A stretch of DNA of 64,000 nt from Ailanthus altissimus (lineage: Eukaryota; Streptophyta; Magnoliopsida; Sapindales; Simaroubaceae). Below the pieces are notes generated by a model. It did not search any database, was not told where the DNA came from, and saw only the letters and a list, made by a program, of their open reading frames with translations. The position numbers and the translations under genes are program-made. Below, in pieces: positions 1 to 13,141 of this stretch. The stretch lies in the NCBI GenBank assembly GCA_946807835.1, contig OX327684.1, forward strand, positions 17,446,501 through 17,510,500. The letters are read 5' to 3'. Positions within the stretch are counted from its first letter, which is position 1. The number at the start of each line of letters is the position of its first letter.

Positions 1-1599
1 TATCGCAATATTGATTAAGGTATCAATCCCACAATGAAGCCTTTGGAAAAATAGGCTAATGAAGTAAAAATATTAAAATAGTAACAAGGAGAAAATTAAC
101 TAATTTATTTATGTAAATGAGGTAGAATTGTATATAAATTAAAGGATAAGTCTTATGATGATATAAGCAAAGCTTTGAGAATCACAATTATGCTTCGTAA
201 ATCTATTCTAACTTTTATTCAATGTTTATAATTCAATTGAAAGTTTCACATCCCAAATAATCAGTTGGAAGATATGTAAAATATGGCATATTTAATAATA
301 CATATATTTGATATGACTAACTTCTTTGCAAACATTAACACAAACCATGTTCATTTATACAAGTTATCTAAAATCGAAAATATATCATTTTAACAATATT
401 GTAGTAAAAGATCAACTTGAATATCAAATAATTAGTCTTCACATGTTACTAAGATCGACAATATATCGATTGACAATATTGCAGTAAAAGATTAACATGT
501 AAAACAATATAACCAAAAATAATTGTAATTCAACAAGAATCACATAAAGAAAGCATGACTAAAAATATATGAAACATAAGAATTATAACCTTTAGATTAT
601 AAAAAAATAATAGATAAAAGTTTAGACACAAACAAACTTACAAACATTTGTAGCTCTTAACAAAGAATCAAAGTATAGAAGTAAATTTATTACGTATAAA
701 AGTTCATCTCTTAGCCTTTCCAAGAACTCCAGCCTAACTTACAATGCATGTTAAAGAAAAGAAATACAAGAGAATTATGAAGCATTGAAAACGTCCTAAG
801 AGTGTCCTTATATAGACAAAGAATGAAAACATGTTTAGTGTGACTTCAATCTTCAATAATTTAGGCCAACCACTCGTTCACCTAATTGCAACACTATTTT
901 GATAATGGAAATTATCAATGTAGCCTTTTTGGCTAACATGAATGTTGTATCACTTTATCTCTTCTTTCCATAGCCACTGTGTTCATGCAATTTGGATGAG
1001 TATCCAATGCGATATGGGAAACATTTCAAAGATATGTCAGATTTCGGCCAACAACCTTTTTTTCCAATTTGTAATACAATTTGGTCCATGATATCGGCTG
1101 ATTTGGACTTTACCATCAACATAAGAATTGTGGACAATTGAGTCATTATTTCACAGCTTCAAGAATTATACTAATTGGGTATGTATTTTGTAAAATACGA
1201 TCTAAATACATGAGGTAGGTCAAGCTAAGCAGATATTGTAACCCAATTTTGTTGTATCCCAATTTTTGGTCTATAACATGTTGGATTTGGCTTTCAATTG
1301 TTCTTCAAGTGTGTGTAAGATTGAATCATGTTACTCTAAGTTTAATAATTTTTTCATTTTAATTTCTACATTGAGAGTTACGTCAATTTTACCTAAACCT
1401 GTGCAAATAACAATCATTAATCATAATTTAAGGACAACACTCTATTTCAAGCCTAAAAATACAAAAATGCTAAAATTAGTAACATTAAATGGTGACTGAA
1501 TCTCTTAATAAATATGTATTTTAATGTGTTCATCACTTTCCAACCCCTTGAAGGTTGCATTCGTTACTATGCTCCTTAGTTAATCCAATGACAACTCAA
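1..1599. other. AT-rich flank, no gene called
   Basis: No convincing coding region is visible. A TATA-like box (CTATATAAGG on the minus strand, about 806-815) is followed by a plausible leader, but no long ORF follows it. A stretch of about 43 bp at 374-416 recurs with changes at 455-496. The short minus-strand ORF at 955-1146 matches no family I recognise. The 3' LTR of the neighbouring gypsy element would be expected here, but I could not recognise one. Confidence 0.5.
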
Positions 1600-3760
1600 C
1601 TATGGGAATTTTGAAGACGTCTTTACTTTCTTTTACTTAACCCCTTTTTTAGATGATCATCTATTTTGTCGTCTTAGGCCAGCCCTCTTTGGCCCCAAGT
1701 GGACTCGCTAAGCTTATCAAGGTCGATCATCTTTTTTAGAAGCAATCAAATCTGATATCAACTAGCAAACATCTTGGGTCGCATGCCTAACTGCCAGGGA
1801 TCTCCATCATGGTATTGTTATTGTCGTTGGCAATAACAACAAGTATGGCACTGAAACTTACCATTCTCAATGAGTAAGTCGCTAATTTGGTCTTTTTCAA
1901 GCAGTCTCTTGTCTTAATCTCTTCCCAAGAAACCAAAAGTTTAGAGCTATGGTGGTCTTTATGAGTTTAAGTTTTGTTCAGAAGACCACCACTATAAATA
2001 GGGAGTTGCAAAAATCACTTCAAATAACTGATCTTTCTATTTCTCTTGGTCGGTTTGAGTCTTTTGATCAATACTAAAAGGAACTGATTGCTTTATTTTA
2101 CAATACCTATAGAAAAATTCATCATTTGCACAATTTTGCAGCTGACACTGATCATGTTGATGCTGTGAAAATCGACAGGCAAAAGACAAGAGGTAAGCTT
2201 ATCTAAAATATAGTTGATTTTGAACAAATTTTTGGCATCAAATATAATTGTAATAACTTAAATGTAATGAAAAGACTAAGTCACCAAAGAAAGATGGTAT
2301 TAGCCTTGGAACACAACTAGGCATCCATTGAGAGCCAAACCAAATAGGTTCACGAAGGAGGACCATAACTTGGTCAGGTGTTCTTTAAGCAATATTTTAT
2401 AAATCGGAGGCCGTCGATTCCAACTGCTAAATTTGATATAACTGGACACATTCCTAATAAGGGAACAAATTGGCCTTCTTGGACAGGTTTCATATAAATA
2501 ATTATTCAAACCTAACTTTAGACTCCGCACTAGTATCAGTGGTCGGCAACTATTCTTTTCAAGGTAATATTTTTACTTTTTTAGCTCTATGACATTTATT
2601 CTGATATTGATTTTTCTTGTCTATGTTTCAAAGGTTGTCCTCACTTCTTTGAATGCCCCAACAGCAGGTATGGAGGAAGACTTGGCTCCTCTAAGAAAGC
2701 GTGTCAATGTAAATGACCGTTCATTTGGTCTATTAAGTTATATTTGACTGTCTAATAACTTTTCTTCCTTTGTGAAAATGACCACAAGGAAGCAAGTAAG
2801 CATAAAGATTAGCCACTTAAAAATACCTTTAGAACCGACCGCTTCTTTGCAATCAAGCACTCTAGTTGAGCGATCTACCTCTTCCAATCACTCTCCAGCT
2901 CCCTAAGTCTTCAGTGATAGGGCAAACCCAATTTTTATGGGAGAATCGCCTCTGGCTCCTCAAGCTTCTCTAGCTCGGAACCTAGTTTTGTGAAAGAATC
3001 ACCTCTGGCTCTTTAAGCTTTTGCCTTTCTATCAGCCTTAAACCTTTAGAAAAATTGCTCTTAAGAGGCCAACTCTAGGCAGTATGACTTTAGCTTTTGC
3101 CTTTCTATCAGCTATACTGGTAGAATCGTCTAATGATAACGAGGAGTCGCCCGATAAGTCTTCACCAACAGTATCACTTACTCGCCCTTCGTATATTCAA
3201 AAAGAAGTTAATACTATAATTAATGAGCTAAAAAGGTTGAAGAGAAGAATAACTAATCTACTGATAGACGATTGATAGGTGATAGAAGTGATCCAGAAGC
3301 TCAAGTGTGTATCTGACAACACTATAGACGATAATGTTTCGGTCGGTCTAAAGATGCAGATAGATGACTTCGCTACTTCATTTAATTTTATTGCCAAAAA
3401 GAAACAATCAGTCGTTCAAATAATCAAGGAGGCTGAGAAAAAACAGAGGAAAAAGCATCACTAAATTGTTCAAAGGTTTAGCTCATGTCTCAAATGCAAG
3501 AGCTTGGGGATCAACGTAAGGTCACCAAGCAAAATATTAAAAAGCTAGATAGCGCATTAGCCAAAATGAAAAAAGAGGAAACAGATAGAATGACTTACTC
3601 CCTTAAACTAGGCAAGCAAGTTCTGTAGCCTCACCCAAGGAAAAGTGAGCTCAAGAAGAAACTAAAGCTAAAGGACGCTCTTGTTTCAAAGGTTGAAGTC
3701 GATATGAAGGCGATTGATTCTTCAATTGCTGATTTCTACTTTCTGCTGGAGAAAATGTAA
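1600..3760 (+). pseudogene. Degraded antisense coding remnant downstream of gypsy integrase
   Basis: Plus-strand protein-like segments are broken by stops and frameshifts. Two short open stretches (3084-3275 and 3279-3464) encode a Ser/Pro/Glu-rich segment followed by Lys/Ile-rich helical sequence. A last segment ends in a Lys-rich coiled-coil-like tail with stop TAA at 3758-3760. It lies antisense to the gypsy pol genes, just beyond the integrase. Extra antisense ORFs in this position are known from Tat-lineage plant gypsy elements, some related to plant mobile domain proteins. That identity is inference from position and style; I could not confirm a domain. A broken host gene is the alternative. 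Confidence 0.4.
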
Positions 3761-4189
3761 ATATCCAATAAAGCCCTCCTTTTAATTTTTTAATCAATGA
3801 AATTTATTTATCGAAATTGTCTCATTTATAATTTGTACAATTTTTAGATATTGAAGGCAAACTAAAAATTAGTGACTCTATTTAAACAATCAATGAATCG
3901 CATAATATATAAACTAAAGAAATCGTTCAGGTTTTAATAAATAAAATATTTTAACAAGTGATGAGGTCGACCTTATGTAATTGACCATTATGAATATTTT
4001 AAACCGAAACAAATTAACTAATATAATTTTGATCTCAATACACCAATTCTGGATACCAAAAGTCTTTCGCAATGTTGGTCGATCTATAATTTAGCAAACA
4101 TTAAATAGGATTATGAGTCGACTGACTTTGGTCTGATCACGAGTCTCAGTGGAATATTGTCTTATTAATTCCTTCCTAAATGGTAGGTC

Positions 4190-5340
4190 GGTAAGCTTTA
4201 AGAATTTTTCTATTGATCAATTGAGAATGAATTTCTCCATCTAACTCGCTTAGTAAGTATGCTCCATTGTCGAGAATTTTGGCCACCTTAAATGGCCCTT
4301 CCTAGTTGGCGCTGAATCTTCCAAGCTTATTTTACTTAGAGCATATTAGGAGGACTGCCTTCCATACAAGGTTACCCTAGCCAAAGGTTTTAATCATGGC
4401 TTTTTTATTGTAAGCTTTTTCCACCCTCTTCTTTTGAATCTCAAGGCAATTTAAAGCTTTAAGGTGATGTTCCTCCAATTGATCTATTTCTTCAATCATT
4501 ACATCCTAGTATTGCTAGAAGTCTAGGTTATCTTGGTAACGCATCCTCAATGTGCTTTTAGTTAACTCCATTGGGACTATAGCCTTGTGCCCATAAACTA
4601 ACTGATAAGGTGAGGTACCAGTAACCATTTTTAGGCTGACTCTGTTTGCCTATAGCATCTCCTGGAGCTTATTATGCCATGACCTATGGTTATCCAAGAT
4701 TGCCTTTTTTTATCCGCTAGATGATGATTTATTTGTTGACTTGTCCTGGCCATTTGACTATGCATAATAGGGTATACTGTGTTTTAACTTGAAGCTGAAT
4801 TCTATAGAAAATTTCACTATCTCTTCTTTTATAAAGACCGTTCCTTGGTCAGTCATGATTGACTCAGGCAGGCTGTTCCTATAAATAATATTTTTCTTGA
4901 TAAATTTTAGGACCGATTGTTGCTTAACTATCTTTAATGGGATAGATTCTACCTATTTTATAAAGTAATCGGTCGCTAAAAGAATGAACGCGTTCTGTTT
5001 GGACGATAGTGGGTATATTTTCTCAATTATGTCCATGGCTCATCCTCTAAATGACCAAGGTCTGATCACTACATGCATTTCTTATTATGGGATGATTTGT
5101 ATCGACCCATGCTTCTAATATTCTTCATAACCCTTGGTGTAGTCGTGATAATCCTATCCCATAGTTGGCCACCAAAATCCAGTCTTCAGAATCGCCTTCT
5201 TTATTAGTCCCCTACTTAGATAGGCTTCAATTAATCCTTCATGAGATTCAACCATCACAAGCATGTATTCCTTGAGGCCGATACATCTTAAAATTTTGCC
5301 TAGAGATGCTCTTTTAAACAATTCTCCTAGGGAAAGAGCA
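4190..5340 (-). pseudogene. Ty3/gypsy integrase remnant
   Basis: Minus-strand reading shows an H2C2 zinc-finger-like region (VMVESHEGLIEAYLS, then a block ending WWPTMG). Its two cysteines have become tyrosines, and a stop follows the second. The catalytic core shows LLATDYFIK, then IMTDQGTVF, then a YYA-SNGQ block with one stop, matching the D,D(35)E core layout. The C-terminal part has GTSPYQLVYGHKAIVPMEL and a chromodomain-side segment EGPFKVAKILDNGAYLLSEL. The reading frame is interrupted repeatedly, so no protein is expected. Confidence 0.85.
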
Positions 5341-5893
5341 AATTTTGGCGCGATGATCTTTGTTCTTCGATCGGCCTATTCGATTGTGTTCTTCATATAG
5401 GAAATCATATAATTCCTCCAATCAGTGCTTAAATTGACCTACAAGATAGGTAACTAAAAAGGCATCCCAGAGATGTGTAGGAAAGATTGTGGTCTATGGA
5501 TCAAAGGGATTTTTGAATTATTGACTTTTGAGCGAGATCGTTGACTTTTGAATTATTTGTTCATATGGAGTACTCGACCAGTGTAGAATGAAAACCTTGG
5601 ATGAGGTATTTTTCTTTGTTGCAATATAGGACCAATATGTCAACCTCACAACTATATTTTTCGGTCACCTATTTAATTACTAACAACAAATCACCCTTGA
5701 GTTCAATATCCTTGACCTTCATCTCAGCAAGTACTTCTAACCCAATGATCAATGCTTCATACTTGGCCTGATTATTAATATATGGAAAATCCAAAAAAAA
5801 AAATGGCATCTTTATTTTTATCCATGTGGGGGATACAAAGACGATTCCTGCTCCAACAACCTGATTAGTCTTTGAGCCATTAAGTCATAATTG

Positions 5894-6439
5894 CTAACTT
5901 GTACTAAGCATTTTGATCTCATAATCTATTGCTTCCGTGTATGATGTAGGATGATCGACTAAAAGATTAGCTAATGCTTGTCTTTTGATTGTCTTTTGGG
6001 GAATGTATTTTAAATTGAACTCTGATAACACAATCGCCCATTTACCAAGCTGATTTCTTAAGAATGGCATTAACAAAAGATACTTTATAATATCTATCTA
6101 GCCTCTCACGTGCATTGTTGTGGGTAACAAGTAGTATCATAATTTTATGCATGAAAAATACAAGGTGAAGAATAATTTTTTTATCACCATATATCTGGTC
6201 TTTGTGTTGTTTAGAACTTGGCTAAGATAATACACGGCCTTTTCAACGCCTTTCTGCTCTTGAGCCAACATGTTGTCAATTGACTCTTGAGCAGTTGATA
6301 TATAAAAAACAAATAGTCTCGGTTTAGGCAGTACCATGACTGGTGGACTTATCAGGTATTTCTTAATCTCTTTAAAGATCTTCTTATGGTAAGCATTCCA
6401 TTTAAATTCTTCTCCATTTTTCAATCTTAGTAAGGGCAA
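5894..6439 (-). pseudogene. Ty3/gypsy RNase H remnant
   Basis: Two open segments (6137-6439 and 5894-6076) read continuously as the region after the RT: a connection segment with FKWNAYHKKIFKEIKKYL, then a part with AVYYLSQVLNNTKTRYMVIK, then RNQLGKWAIVLSEFNLKYIP. In intact relatives the middle part reads like YYVSK-L...ETRY and the last like KWA..LSE.D..Y.PR, both typical of gypsy RNase H. A break separates the two segments, so the domain is non-functional. Confidence 0.85.
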
Positions 6440-7260
6440 CGATGAATGCAGTTTTTTGCCTAAGTTTAAGATAAATCACCATAAAAATTTATTTTGTTGA
6501 TTAACTATTGTAGATCTTTCTTTGTTCTTAGTATAAAGGCGTCTATGATCGCCTTAACTTTGTTATGGTCTATCTCTACCCTCTATTGGTGTACCAAAAA
6601 TCCAAGAAAGTGAATGGGCAAGACACCGAATGTACATTTTAAAGGATTCATCTTAAGCTGGTGCAATTGCATTCTCTAGAAGGCAGTCCTTAAATCAGCT
6701 AGGTGGACATCATTAGACTTCGATTTGATCACCACACCATCAATGTATACTTTGAGGAATCAGCCAATCATGTCATGAAAGATTGTATTCATGGCTCATT
6801 AATAAGTCGCCTCGGTATTTTTTAGTCTAAAGGGTATAACTATCAACTCATAAGTACCAATCACCCTATGGCATCTAAATGCTATCTTATTAAGGTTAAT
6901 TTTCTTGATGAAAATTTGGTTATAGCCTGAATCTCCATCTAGGACATTGAATATTTGGTGGTAACCAGTTGAGTCAACCAACATATCGACAATGGACATT
7001 AGATATTCATCATTTTAAGTCACCGGGTTAAGGATGAGAAAATCTATGTAAAGCCTAAGTTTGCCATTCTTCTTTATCACTAGGATGATATTGGACAACC
7101 ATTCTATATAGTTGGTCAGCGTGATGAATCCTACACCGAGCAGTCTTATGATTCCTTCAACTATTTTATCCTCAACTTCCTTGGACATTCCTCTCATATG
7201 CTGCTTATACGGCTAAAATCTGTCTTTAATAAGCAAACTATACTTGACTAACTCCCAGCT
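6440..7260 (-). pseudogene. Ty3/gypsy reverse transcriptase remnant, mutated YxDD
   Basis: The segments NGKLRLYIDFLILNPVT (7015-7197) and DSGYNQIFIKKINLNKIAFR (6799-6999) correspond to the RT fingers and palm. The catalytic box at 6736-6747 reads Y-I-D-G instead of Y-[VIM]-D-D, so the second catalytic aspartate is gone. Downstream, the LHQLKMNPLKCTFGV and FLGFLVHQ motifs are intact. Several stops interrupt the frame. Confidence 0.85.
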
Positions 7261-7771
7261 GAGGCTAGGCATCTTAGTATAGTCCCACATAAAACAATCT
7301 TTATATTCCTTAAGAATTGCCAATAATTTGGCTTCATAAGCTGGCTAATGAAGATCGATATGTGGTTGCCTACTCCTTCTAAGTTGAATTCCTTCATATT
7401 GCTTTGAGGGTTGTGGCCGTCCAACTTTTCTAAAGCTAGTTTTAACTCGTGGCCAAGGCAGCTGTATGTTGTTATCTATTCATTAGAAAATAAACTTGAG
7501 GTCGGACTGTCTTGATTGTGGTGGGGCGAGTAAGGTCGCCCTTGATGACTTAAGTCTGTTTGAACCGTTTCTAGCTATAACGGTATAGGTTATCTTGTTT
7601 TAATAAAGTTATGATGATGGTTGGATTGTACAATGCAACAAATTCCACTTGCTCATCACCTTCAAATAGTCTAGGGTCGACGTAAATTATCTTAACCATC
7701 CCGTCTGGTTGCCATCTGAAAATTATCTAGTGCATGCTAGATGCCAATGTGTTATTCGAATGAATCCAGTT

Positions 7772-8041
7772 TCACCTGAGAATGACGTTGTAGTCATTTA
7801 GTACATTGACCACATAAAATGATTCAGCCTCTTTAATATAGTTGACTTTTACCTTGAGGGAAATGAATCCATTAGTTGATGTCTCATGGCCTGCAAAGTC
7901 TGTCATGATAACCTCAAAGTGCTTCAAATCGCTCTTATTGATGCCCAATTTCCTAAGCATCCTCAAGGGAAAGATGTTGACTCCAAATCCATTATTAATC
8001 AAGATCCTTTTGCATGGAACTCCATTAAGGTCAGCCTTCAC
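7772..8041 (-). pseudogene. Ty3/gypsy aspartic protease remnant
   Basis: An open 89-residue stretch reads KRILINNGFGVNIFPLRMLR near its start, which aligns with the retropepsin segment [IV]L[IV]D-[NST]-G-x2-N-[IV]-[FL]-[PL]. The catalytic Asp is replaced by Asn (NNG). The remainder (FEVIMTDFAGHETSTNGFIS and YNVILR) matches the flap and C-terminal beta-strands of retroviral-type proteases. The Asp loss predicts no activity. Confidence 0.75.
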
Positions 8042-8699
8042 ATATAACAGTCAGATGTGCTTAGTTATATTGTCGGCTAGATAGGGCAGTGTCAGAGGTG
8101 CTGGCTTATCCGAATCATTTTTAATATGGTAAATGTTGACTACATCGCCATTTAGAGTGAACGATTGCCATAGTTTTGATTAGAATGATTCAGCCAACAT
8201 GACCACCATGTTGATATTCTATTTAGGAGACTCTTCTGTTGCCCATATAATAAAGTCGATCCTCTTGAGCACTATTATTAAAAATTTCAAGGTCGACTTG
8301 AACCTTGTTAGATTTAGGATAGTTCATTTTTTATCGACTGGTACCCAAAATCTTTAGGGTGTATCATCCCTTTTGGTTGGCCTATAAAGCCGTTGATCCT
8401 CTGAGGCCTTTTTCCTATAGATTTTTTTGTTGAGACTTTCAATTTTGGCTAAGGCCTCAGATATCAATTCTTTTCCTTGGCTTTGGGTGCTCTGTTCGAG
8501 AATTTGAGCACTTCGCATCTCTGCATTCTTTTTTTTTTAGTCTTGGTCAGCCTAGAATATGAAAGAATTCAGCCCCGTAATCGATTAAACACGCTCTATC
8601 TCAACCTATTGACTTTCTATTGGCTGACTATGCTTATCCTTGGTTTAAACATAAATAAAGGTCGTAGAGGGGTGTTGGTATGATCTAGGTCGCGCAGGA

Positions 8700-10694
8700 C
8701 CTTTTGAAAAGCAGTTCAGCATTAAAGACAAGTTAAACAAGCCTTCTTTGAGGTTGAATGGCCCTCCGAATTTTGCTTAATAGTGACCATTCTTTCTTTT
8801 TTGGACACCTCTAAAGCTAAATCATTAACTTGTGTCTTGATTCTTGGCTTGTCCGGTATCCAGACCCTTATGGCTAATCCCTTTCCTAGTAACCTCATTT
8901 TTGAAGAGATAACCACGTTTACACCTGATGCAGGAAAGGGGTCAGCCTACACAATGGAAGTTTTACTCGTTAAGCCGAAAAGAAGTCAGTCTTCTTCGAT
9001 GAGCCTCTAAATCTCATTTTTGAAAATGACACAGTTATTTGTGCTATGTCGCTAGGAATTATGCCACTTATTATAGTCCTTTTCTACACATTGGTCAACT
9101 GAGGGAAATCATATGCCCTTCGAATAATCTAATTTTTTTTTATCCTTTAGTAACCAATCAAAAATCGAATTGGTCTTTCATAGATCAAAAGAATATTCTT
9201 TGGTAATCTGTATGTTCTTACCGACCTTTTTCTTCTTCTTCTTCTCTTTGGCGAGTGTCACCTTTTTTAACATTGGATACTCATAAGGCCCACCTTTATT
9301 ACCTCAAAAAAGCATACCTCTTCATCGAAGTTAGACTCCTTTGATTTAGTTTCTAAATCGGCTTGGATGACCACGACCTTTAACTGGTTCTTATAATAAA
9401 TCCTTTTTTAGAATACCCGCTTCTGATCTTTCTCCATCAAAAGTCTCTCATAGCTAGCGGTCCGAGTAACCAACTCATACAGATCGTGAAATAGTATCCT
9501 TCAAACTACTCTCTCATTATAAATGACATTCCTCAGATGACTATAGCTATGGAATCGACTTCTGAAATTTGTGTTTAGCACCGTGTTTGAAGTTTTCTGA
9601 ATCAGCTGATATACTATGAAACCAATTCATGTGGCATTTGGGTGACTTTGGCTAAGTCGGCCAAGGCAACCTCTAAAGGTGGCCTATAAAATTTGGCATG
9701 AAACTTGTCTTTCATCTGCTCCTAATTGGTGATCAATTATGGCACCAAGTTAATGTACCACGTTTTAGTTAGTGAATTGCCAAATAGCCTCAATTTTTAG
9801 AATAATGAGGAACTGGCCTCACCATATTGCACTATAAATTTAGAGATGTGCTTAAAGGTAGTAATATTTTCTTCACCCAATGTAAAAAAGAATTCAAGGA
9901 TCTTATATCCCTTTGAAAATAGGAAAAGTGTATCTATACTATAGAAGTAAGACTTTCTATAAGAAAGACAAGTTATAGGCCTCAATTCAACCTTCATATT
10001 CTGTAATATTTCAGCTGGCATATTGTGGTCTAACTCAGGTCACCCAGGACTATTAATAGGTTGTAAAGATTTTATAAACCCAAACTAAATCAGCTTAAAT
10101 ATGTTGTGGCTGGCTTGGTCTTGGTTCTGGTATAGACTCCTCAAGTTGAGCATGTTACCAACTTGGTTATAGCTAAAAATTTGTACTAGCTAATTTTGAT
10201 AAACCTGAGAATTAGAAGAGTCAACCCTCTCAGATCATCTTATTATATTGATAGAACCATAGGGTAGGCCAGCCTGATTATACTTCTGTAATCGAGTTCT
10301 TGTAGTTCAGGGTTTGATCAACCCTAAAGCAGAGCGGTCAGCTCTTTCAGGTTCTGCCTCATTTTCTCAAGTTGCTTAAGTATGCTTCGGTTAATACTTT
10401 GATTATCTTCAATCAAAGGCCGAAACACTGCGACCATCTGGTTAGTTAGCATTGTGCCGAGTTCTTGATTTTCATGGGCGATTTGGAAAACCAACCTTTG
10501 AATGTCAACCGTGAAGAATGACCTAGGATATGAAAGAATGCTACAGTAAATCGCTTACAATTCTCGGTTTACTAAGTCATCTTCGGCATAGGCCAAACTC
10601 GTTTATCTTGCTTAGCTTCTGATGGGTCTCTGAGTTGAGGTGGTATAGTCGCGGACAACTCAATTTCATTCTTTCCTGTGAGATTTTGAGCCAT
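8700..10694 (-). pseudogene. Ty3/gypsy gag remnant
   Basis: The minus-strand ATG at 10692-10694 opens a frame starting MAQNLTGKNEIELSATIPPQ, which soon hits a stop. The core retrotransposon gag domain is visible at about 9,500-10,020 (GEENITTFKHISKFIVQYGE, then a block with LRLFGNSLTK and a segment with MKDKFHAKFYRPP). No zinc knuckle was found. The region is frameshifted throughout. Confidence 0.7.
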
Positions 10695-11480
10695 TTTTCT
10701 AGTTGTTACTAGCATAAAATGAATGGGTCCCACCGAGCATGGAAAAAGAATGCTCTCAAAAAATATGTTTCGAGCCCGTGTACGCTCTATATCTAGCTAG
10801 ACAAAAATCACCCCGAATTCGTGAAAAGTCAAGATTGAAGGATTTTACCAGCAAACGAGGTTTATCGCTAAACCTGAGTTGGAAAATAACAGGTGAGGTC
10901 TATCGTTAAACTTAGGTTGTGGTGCAGAAAGCGTATTACAAAGCTTGGGTCTTGCACGAAGAAAGACAGGCGATGCTTTATCAACTGAGCTGCAGGATTT
11001 TCAACAAGCGAGGATGCAGAGTCCTAGGTGGAACAATAAAAATAATAAAAAGTTAAGAAGTTTGTGAATAATCAGTGTAGTGAATTGCTGATAATGCAAA
11101 TAATGAGAAATCAAGCAAATTTATAGACTGTAAATCCTATACAAAACCTACTTTTATAAGGAAAATAATCCTAAAATAACACAACTTCTTATTATATGCA
11201 ATTTTTCAAATAAACTACAATACATAATTAGGCTTAAAATCCTTAATATGGAAAATCCTATTAAGTACTTTTTGGGTCGATGTCATCACTAGTTGGTTTT
11301 GAAAAACGTACACGAATTTGTAGAATACATTGCCTATTTTTTTTGTAATTACTCTAATAGTTGAATTTTAAATCTGAATCTTTACTATAAGGAACTTAAT
11401 AACTAGAATTAGTTAATTTTATCTAAGAAGGTCTGAATGTATGATATAGTACTGCTTGCAAGCATTGTTTTTTAACCATA
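10695..11480 (-). other. Gypsy 5' leader and probable 5' LTR part
   Basis: This is non-coding sequence upstream of the gag ATG in element orientation. On the minus strand CCTTATAAAAGT (11150-11161) looks like an LTR TATA box. A GC-richer part at 10,860-11,040 contains two similar blocks on the theme GTTTATCGCTAAACC / GTCTATCGTTAAAC. LTR ends were not resolved. Confidence 0.4.
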
Positions 11481-11550
11481 ATATTGAATGTTGAGGTATC
11501 AAACTATGTTCTTCAATTTGATACCACTTTGTCATCAATTAAGCCACAAT

Positions 11551-11560
11551 TCTGATACCA
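11551..11560 (-). promoter_or_regulatory. Primer-binding site, tRNA-iMet type
   Basis: The minus strand reads TGGTATCAGA, three bases after the LTR end. This is the common plant copia primer site complementary to initiator tRNA-Met. Confidence 0.65.
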
Positions 11561-11563
11561 GTT

Positions 11564-12439
11564 TGTTGAGAGATAACAACCTTAACATTAATCTCTCTAT
11601 GAGATTAGCCTTTGCGTTGTACTTTTTGATGTAGTTTTATGTGACCTAATATCACAACGGCTTAGTATTTAACACCTTAAGAGCCCCATGTGCGTGCGAA
11701 AGATATAACTTATAAATAATTAAGAAACATAAGATTAATACACTAATAAAGATTAAAAAAAATAAATCACAAAACACAAAATATATATAGTTCATCCAAA
11801 ACGCTTACATCCATGGGGGATCTGTGATCCAGTTTCTTTTATTAAATAGATCACTAAGTATCTCCTTATATCATCATGAGCTTACAAAACTTCTTAGTAT
11901 CTCTTATTATAGACCTTTAAGTATCTCCTACCCCATAAGATATTTTACCTAAAGAATACAAAAATAGTCCAAGCCTCTCTCAAAAGGATCTATAGTGTTC
12001 TTTTTGTTCACTCAAGAATAAATATGCCTTCAAAAGGTTACACCCTAGTACGTTGGGCATTTAGTGTCAACCTAACTCCTATATTCTCTCTTATGTTTAC
12101 ATCTTAAAACTTTAGATGCTTGGCATTCTTTAAGAGTTTACAAGGGTTTATATAGGGCTACAAAGTCTATAGGAACTCTAAACCTAGTTGAAATATAAGA
12201 GTCCTTACTTGTAGGAGATCTAATCCCACTTAAAGAAGTAAATTGAGCTGAAATATAAAATACACATAAGTTACCGCGTGAACAATACCTGTCGTCGCAA
12301 AAACAATACTTATTCTTCTGACTTTTTATTTTACTTCTCTCTTATACACCCAATGCTTGCTTGACTTCATAATGACTCTCATTATGGTATCCATCTCAAT
12401 TCATGCTCTTACATTATTGTTGAATTACCAATTCCAACA
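11564..12439 (-). repeat. LTR (middle copy)
   Basis: On the minus strand it begins TGTTGGAATTGGTAATTCAA and ends CTCAACA. It aligns along its length with 14,934-15,846. The 5'-TG...CA-3' ends, the adjoining primer-binding site (11,551-11,560) and the purine tract on the other side support the LTR call. Confidence 0.7.
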
Positions 12440-13141
12440 AACCCCTCTTTAATTTAAAATCTCTCTCCATGAAGCTAATCGACATCATCCCCTCCTTAAC
12501 CAATGCTCTCTAGCATTGTCTCTAGTCAAGTCCAAACTTAACTAAGGCTTGTGACTACAGTCACTAAAGATTTTTAAATGCTGATGTCTAGAGTAGCCCT
12601 AATGTTGCAATCTCTTATGTTCCTTAGACACCATGACCACAATCCCTTAATGACTGAAAATCTAATTTTACCATTACTACATTTCCTATACATTCTCTTT
12701 CGACTCTTGCCATAATGTGAGATAATAAAGCTGCTTTTATAATCTATTTCATATCCATACAATCATATTTCTTCAAGCGCATACCCTCTCTACATGCTTC
12801 TTACCCCTCGATCCTTTTGCATCGCCTTTTAGTATTCCTTCTTTTGCCTTCTATGAATATCCCTGCTTGGTCTAGCAGTCTTAAATCCACTAAATTTTTA
12901 TGAGATTAGGAATAAAATCTCATACATAATCACTCCCTTGTCTTTCCACTATGCCATCTTAATTTTATTCTACTAAACCCTAGAACCAAAATGGATGTAC
13001 CATTGGTAAAAGTTATATCTCAGCCTTTAATGAATCTACCATTGGTAAATAATGATTCTCCATGACTCATATGAAAATAATACCTTATAACTAAAATAAT
13101 TCATTCATCAGACATGATTCTTCTAAAAGCTCTCATGTTAT

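Larger units (their letters stand above)
4190..10694 (-). mobile_element. Decayed Ty3/gypsy retrotransposon, coding body
   Basis: Read on the minus strand the order is gag, protease, reverse transcriptase, RNase H, integrase, which is the Ty3/gypsy order. All domains carry stops or frameshifts, and key catalytic residues are changed, so the element cannot move by itself. The 5' side is the higher coordinate. I could not pair LTRs with confidence, because nothing in 1-1599 resembles the leader region at 10,695-11,480. Protein style resembles the plant Tat/Retand branch, which is inference. Confidence 0.85.

Noticed and set aside
1..1599. 3' LTR of the gypsy element
   Set aside because: Expected here by position, but I found no convincing similarity to 10,695-11,480, so it was not called.
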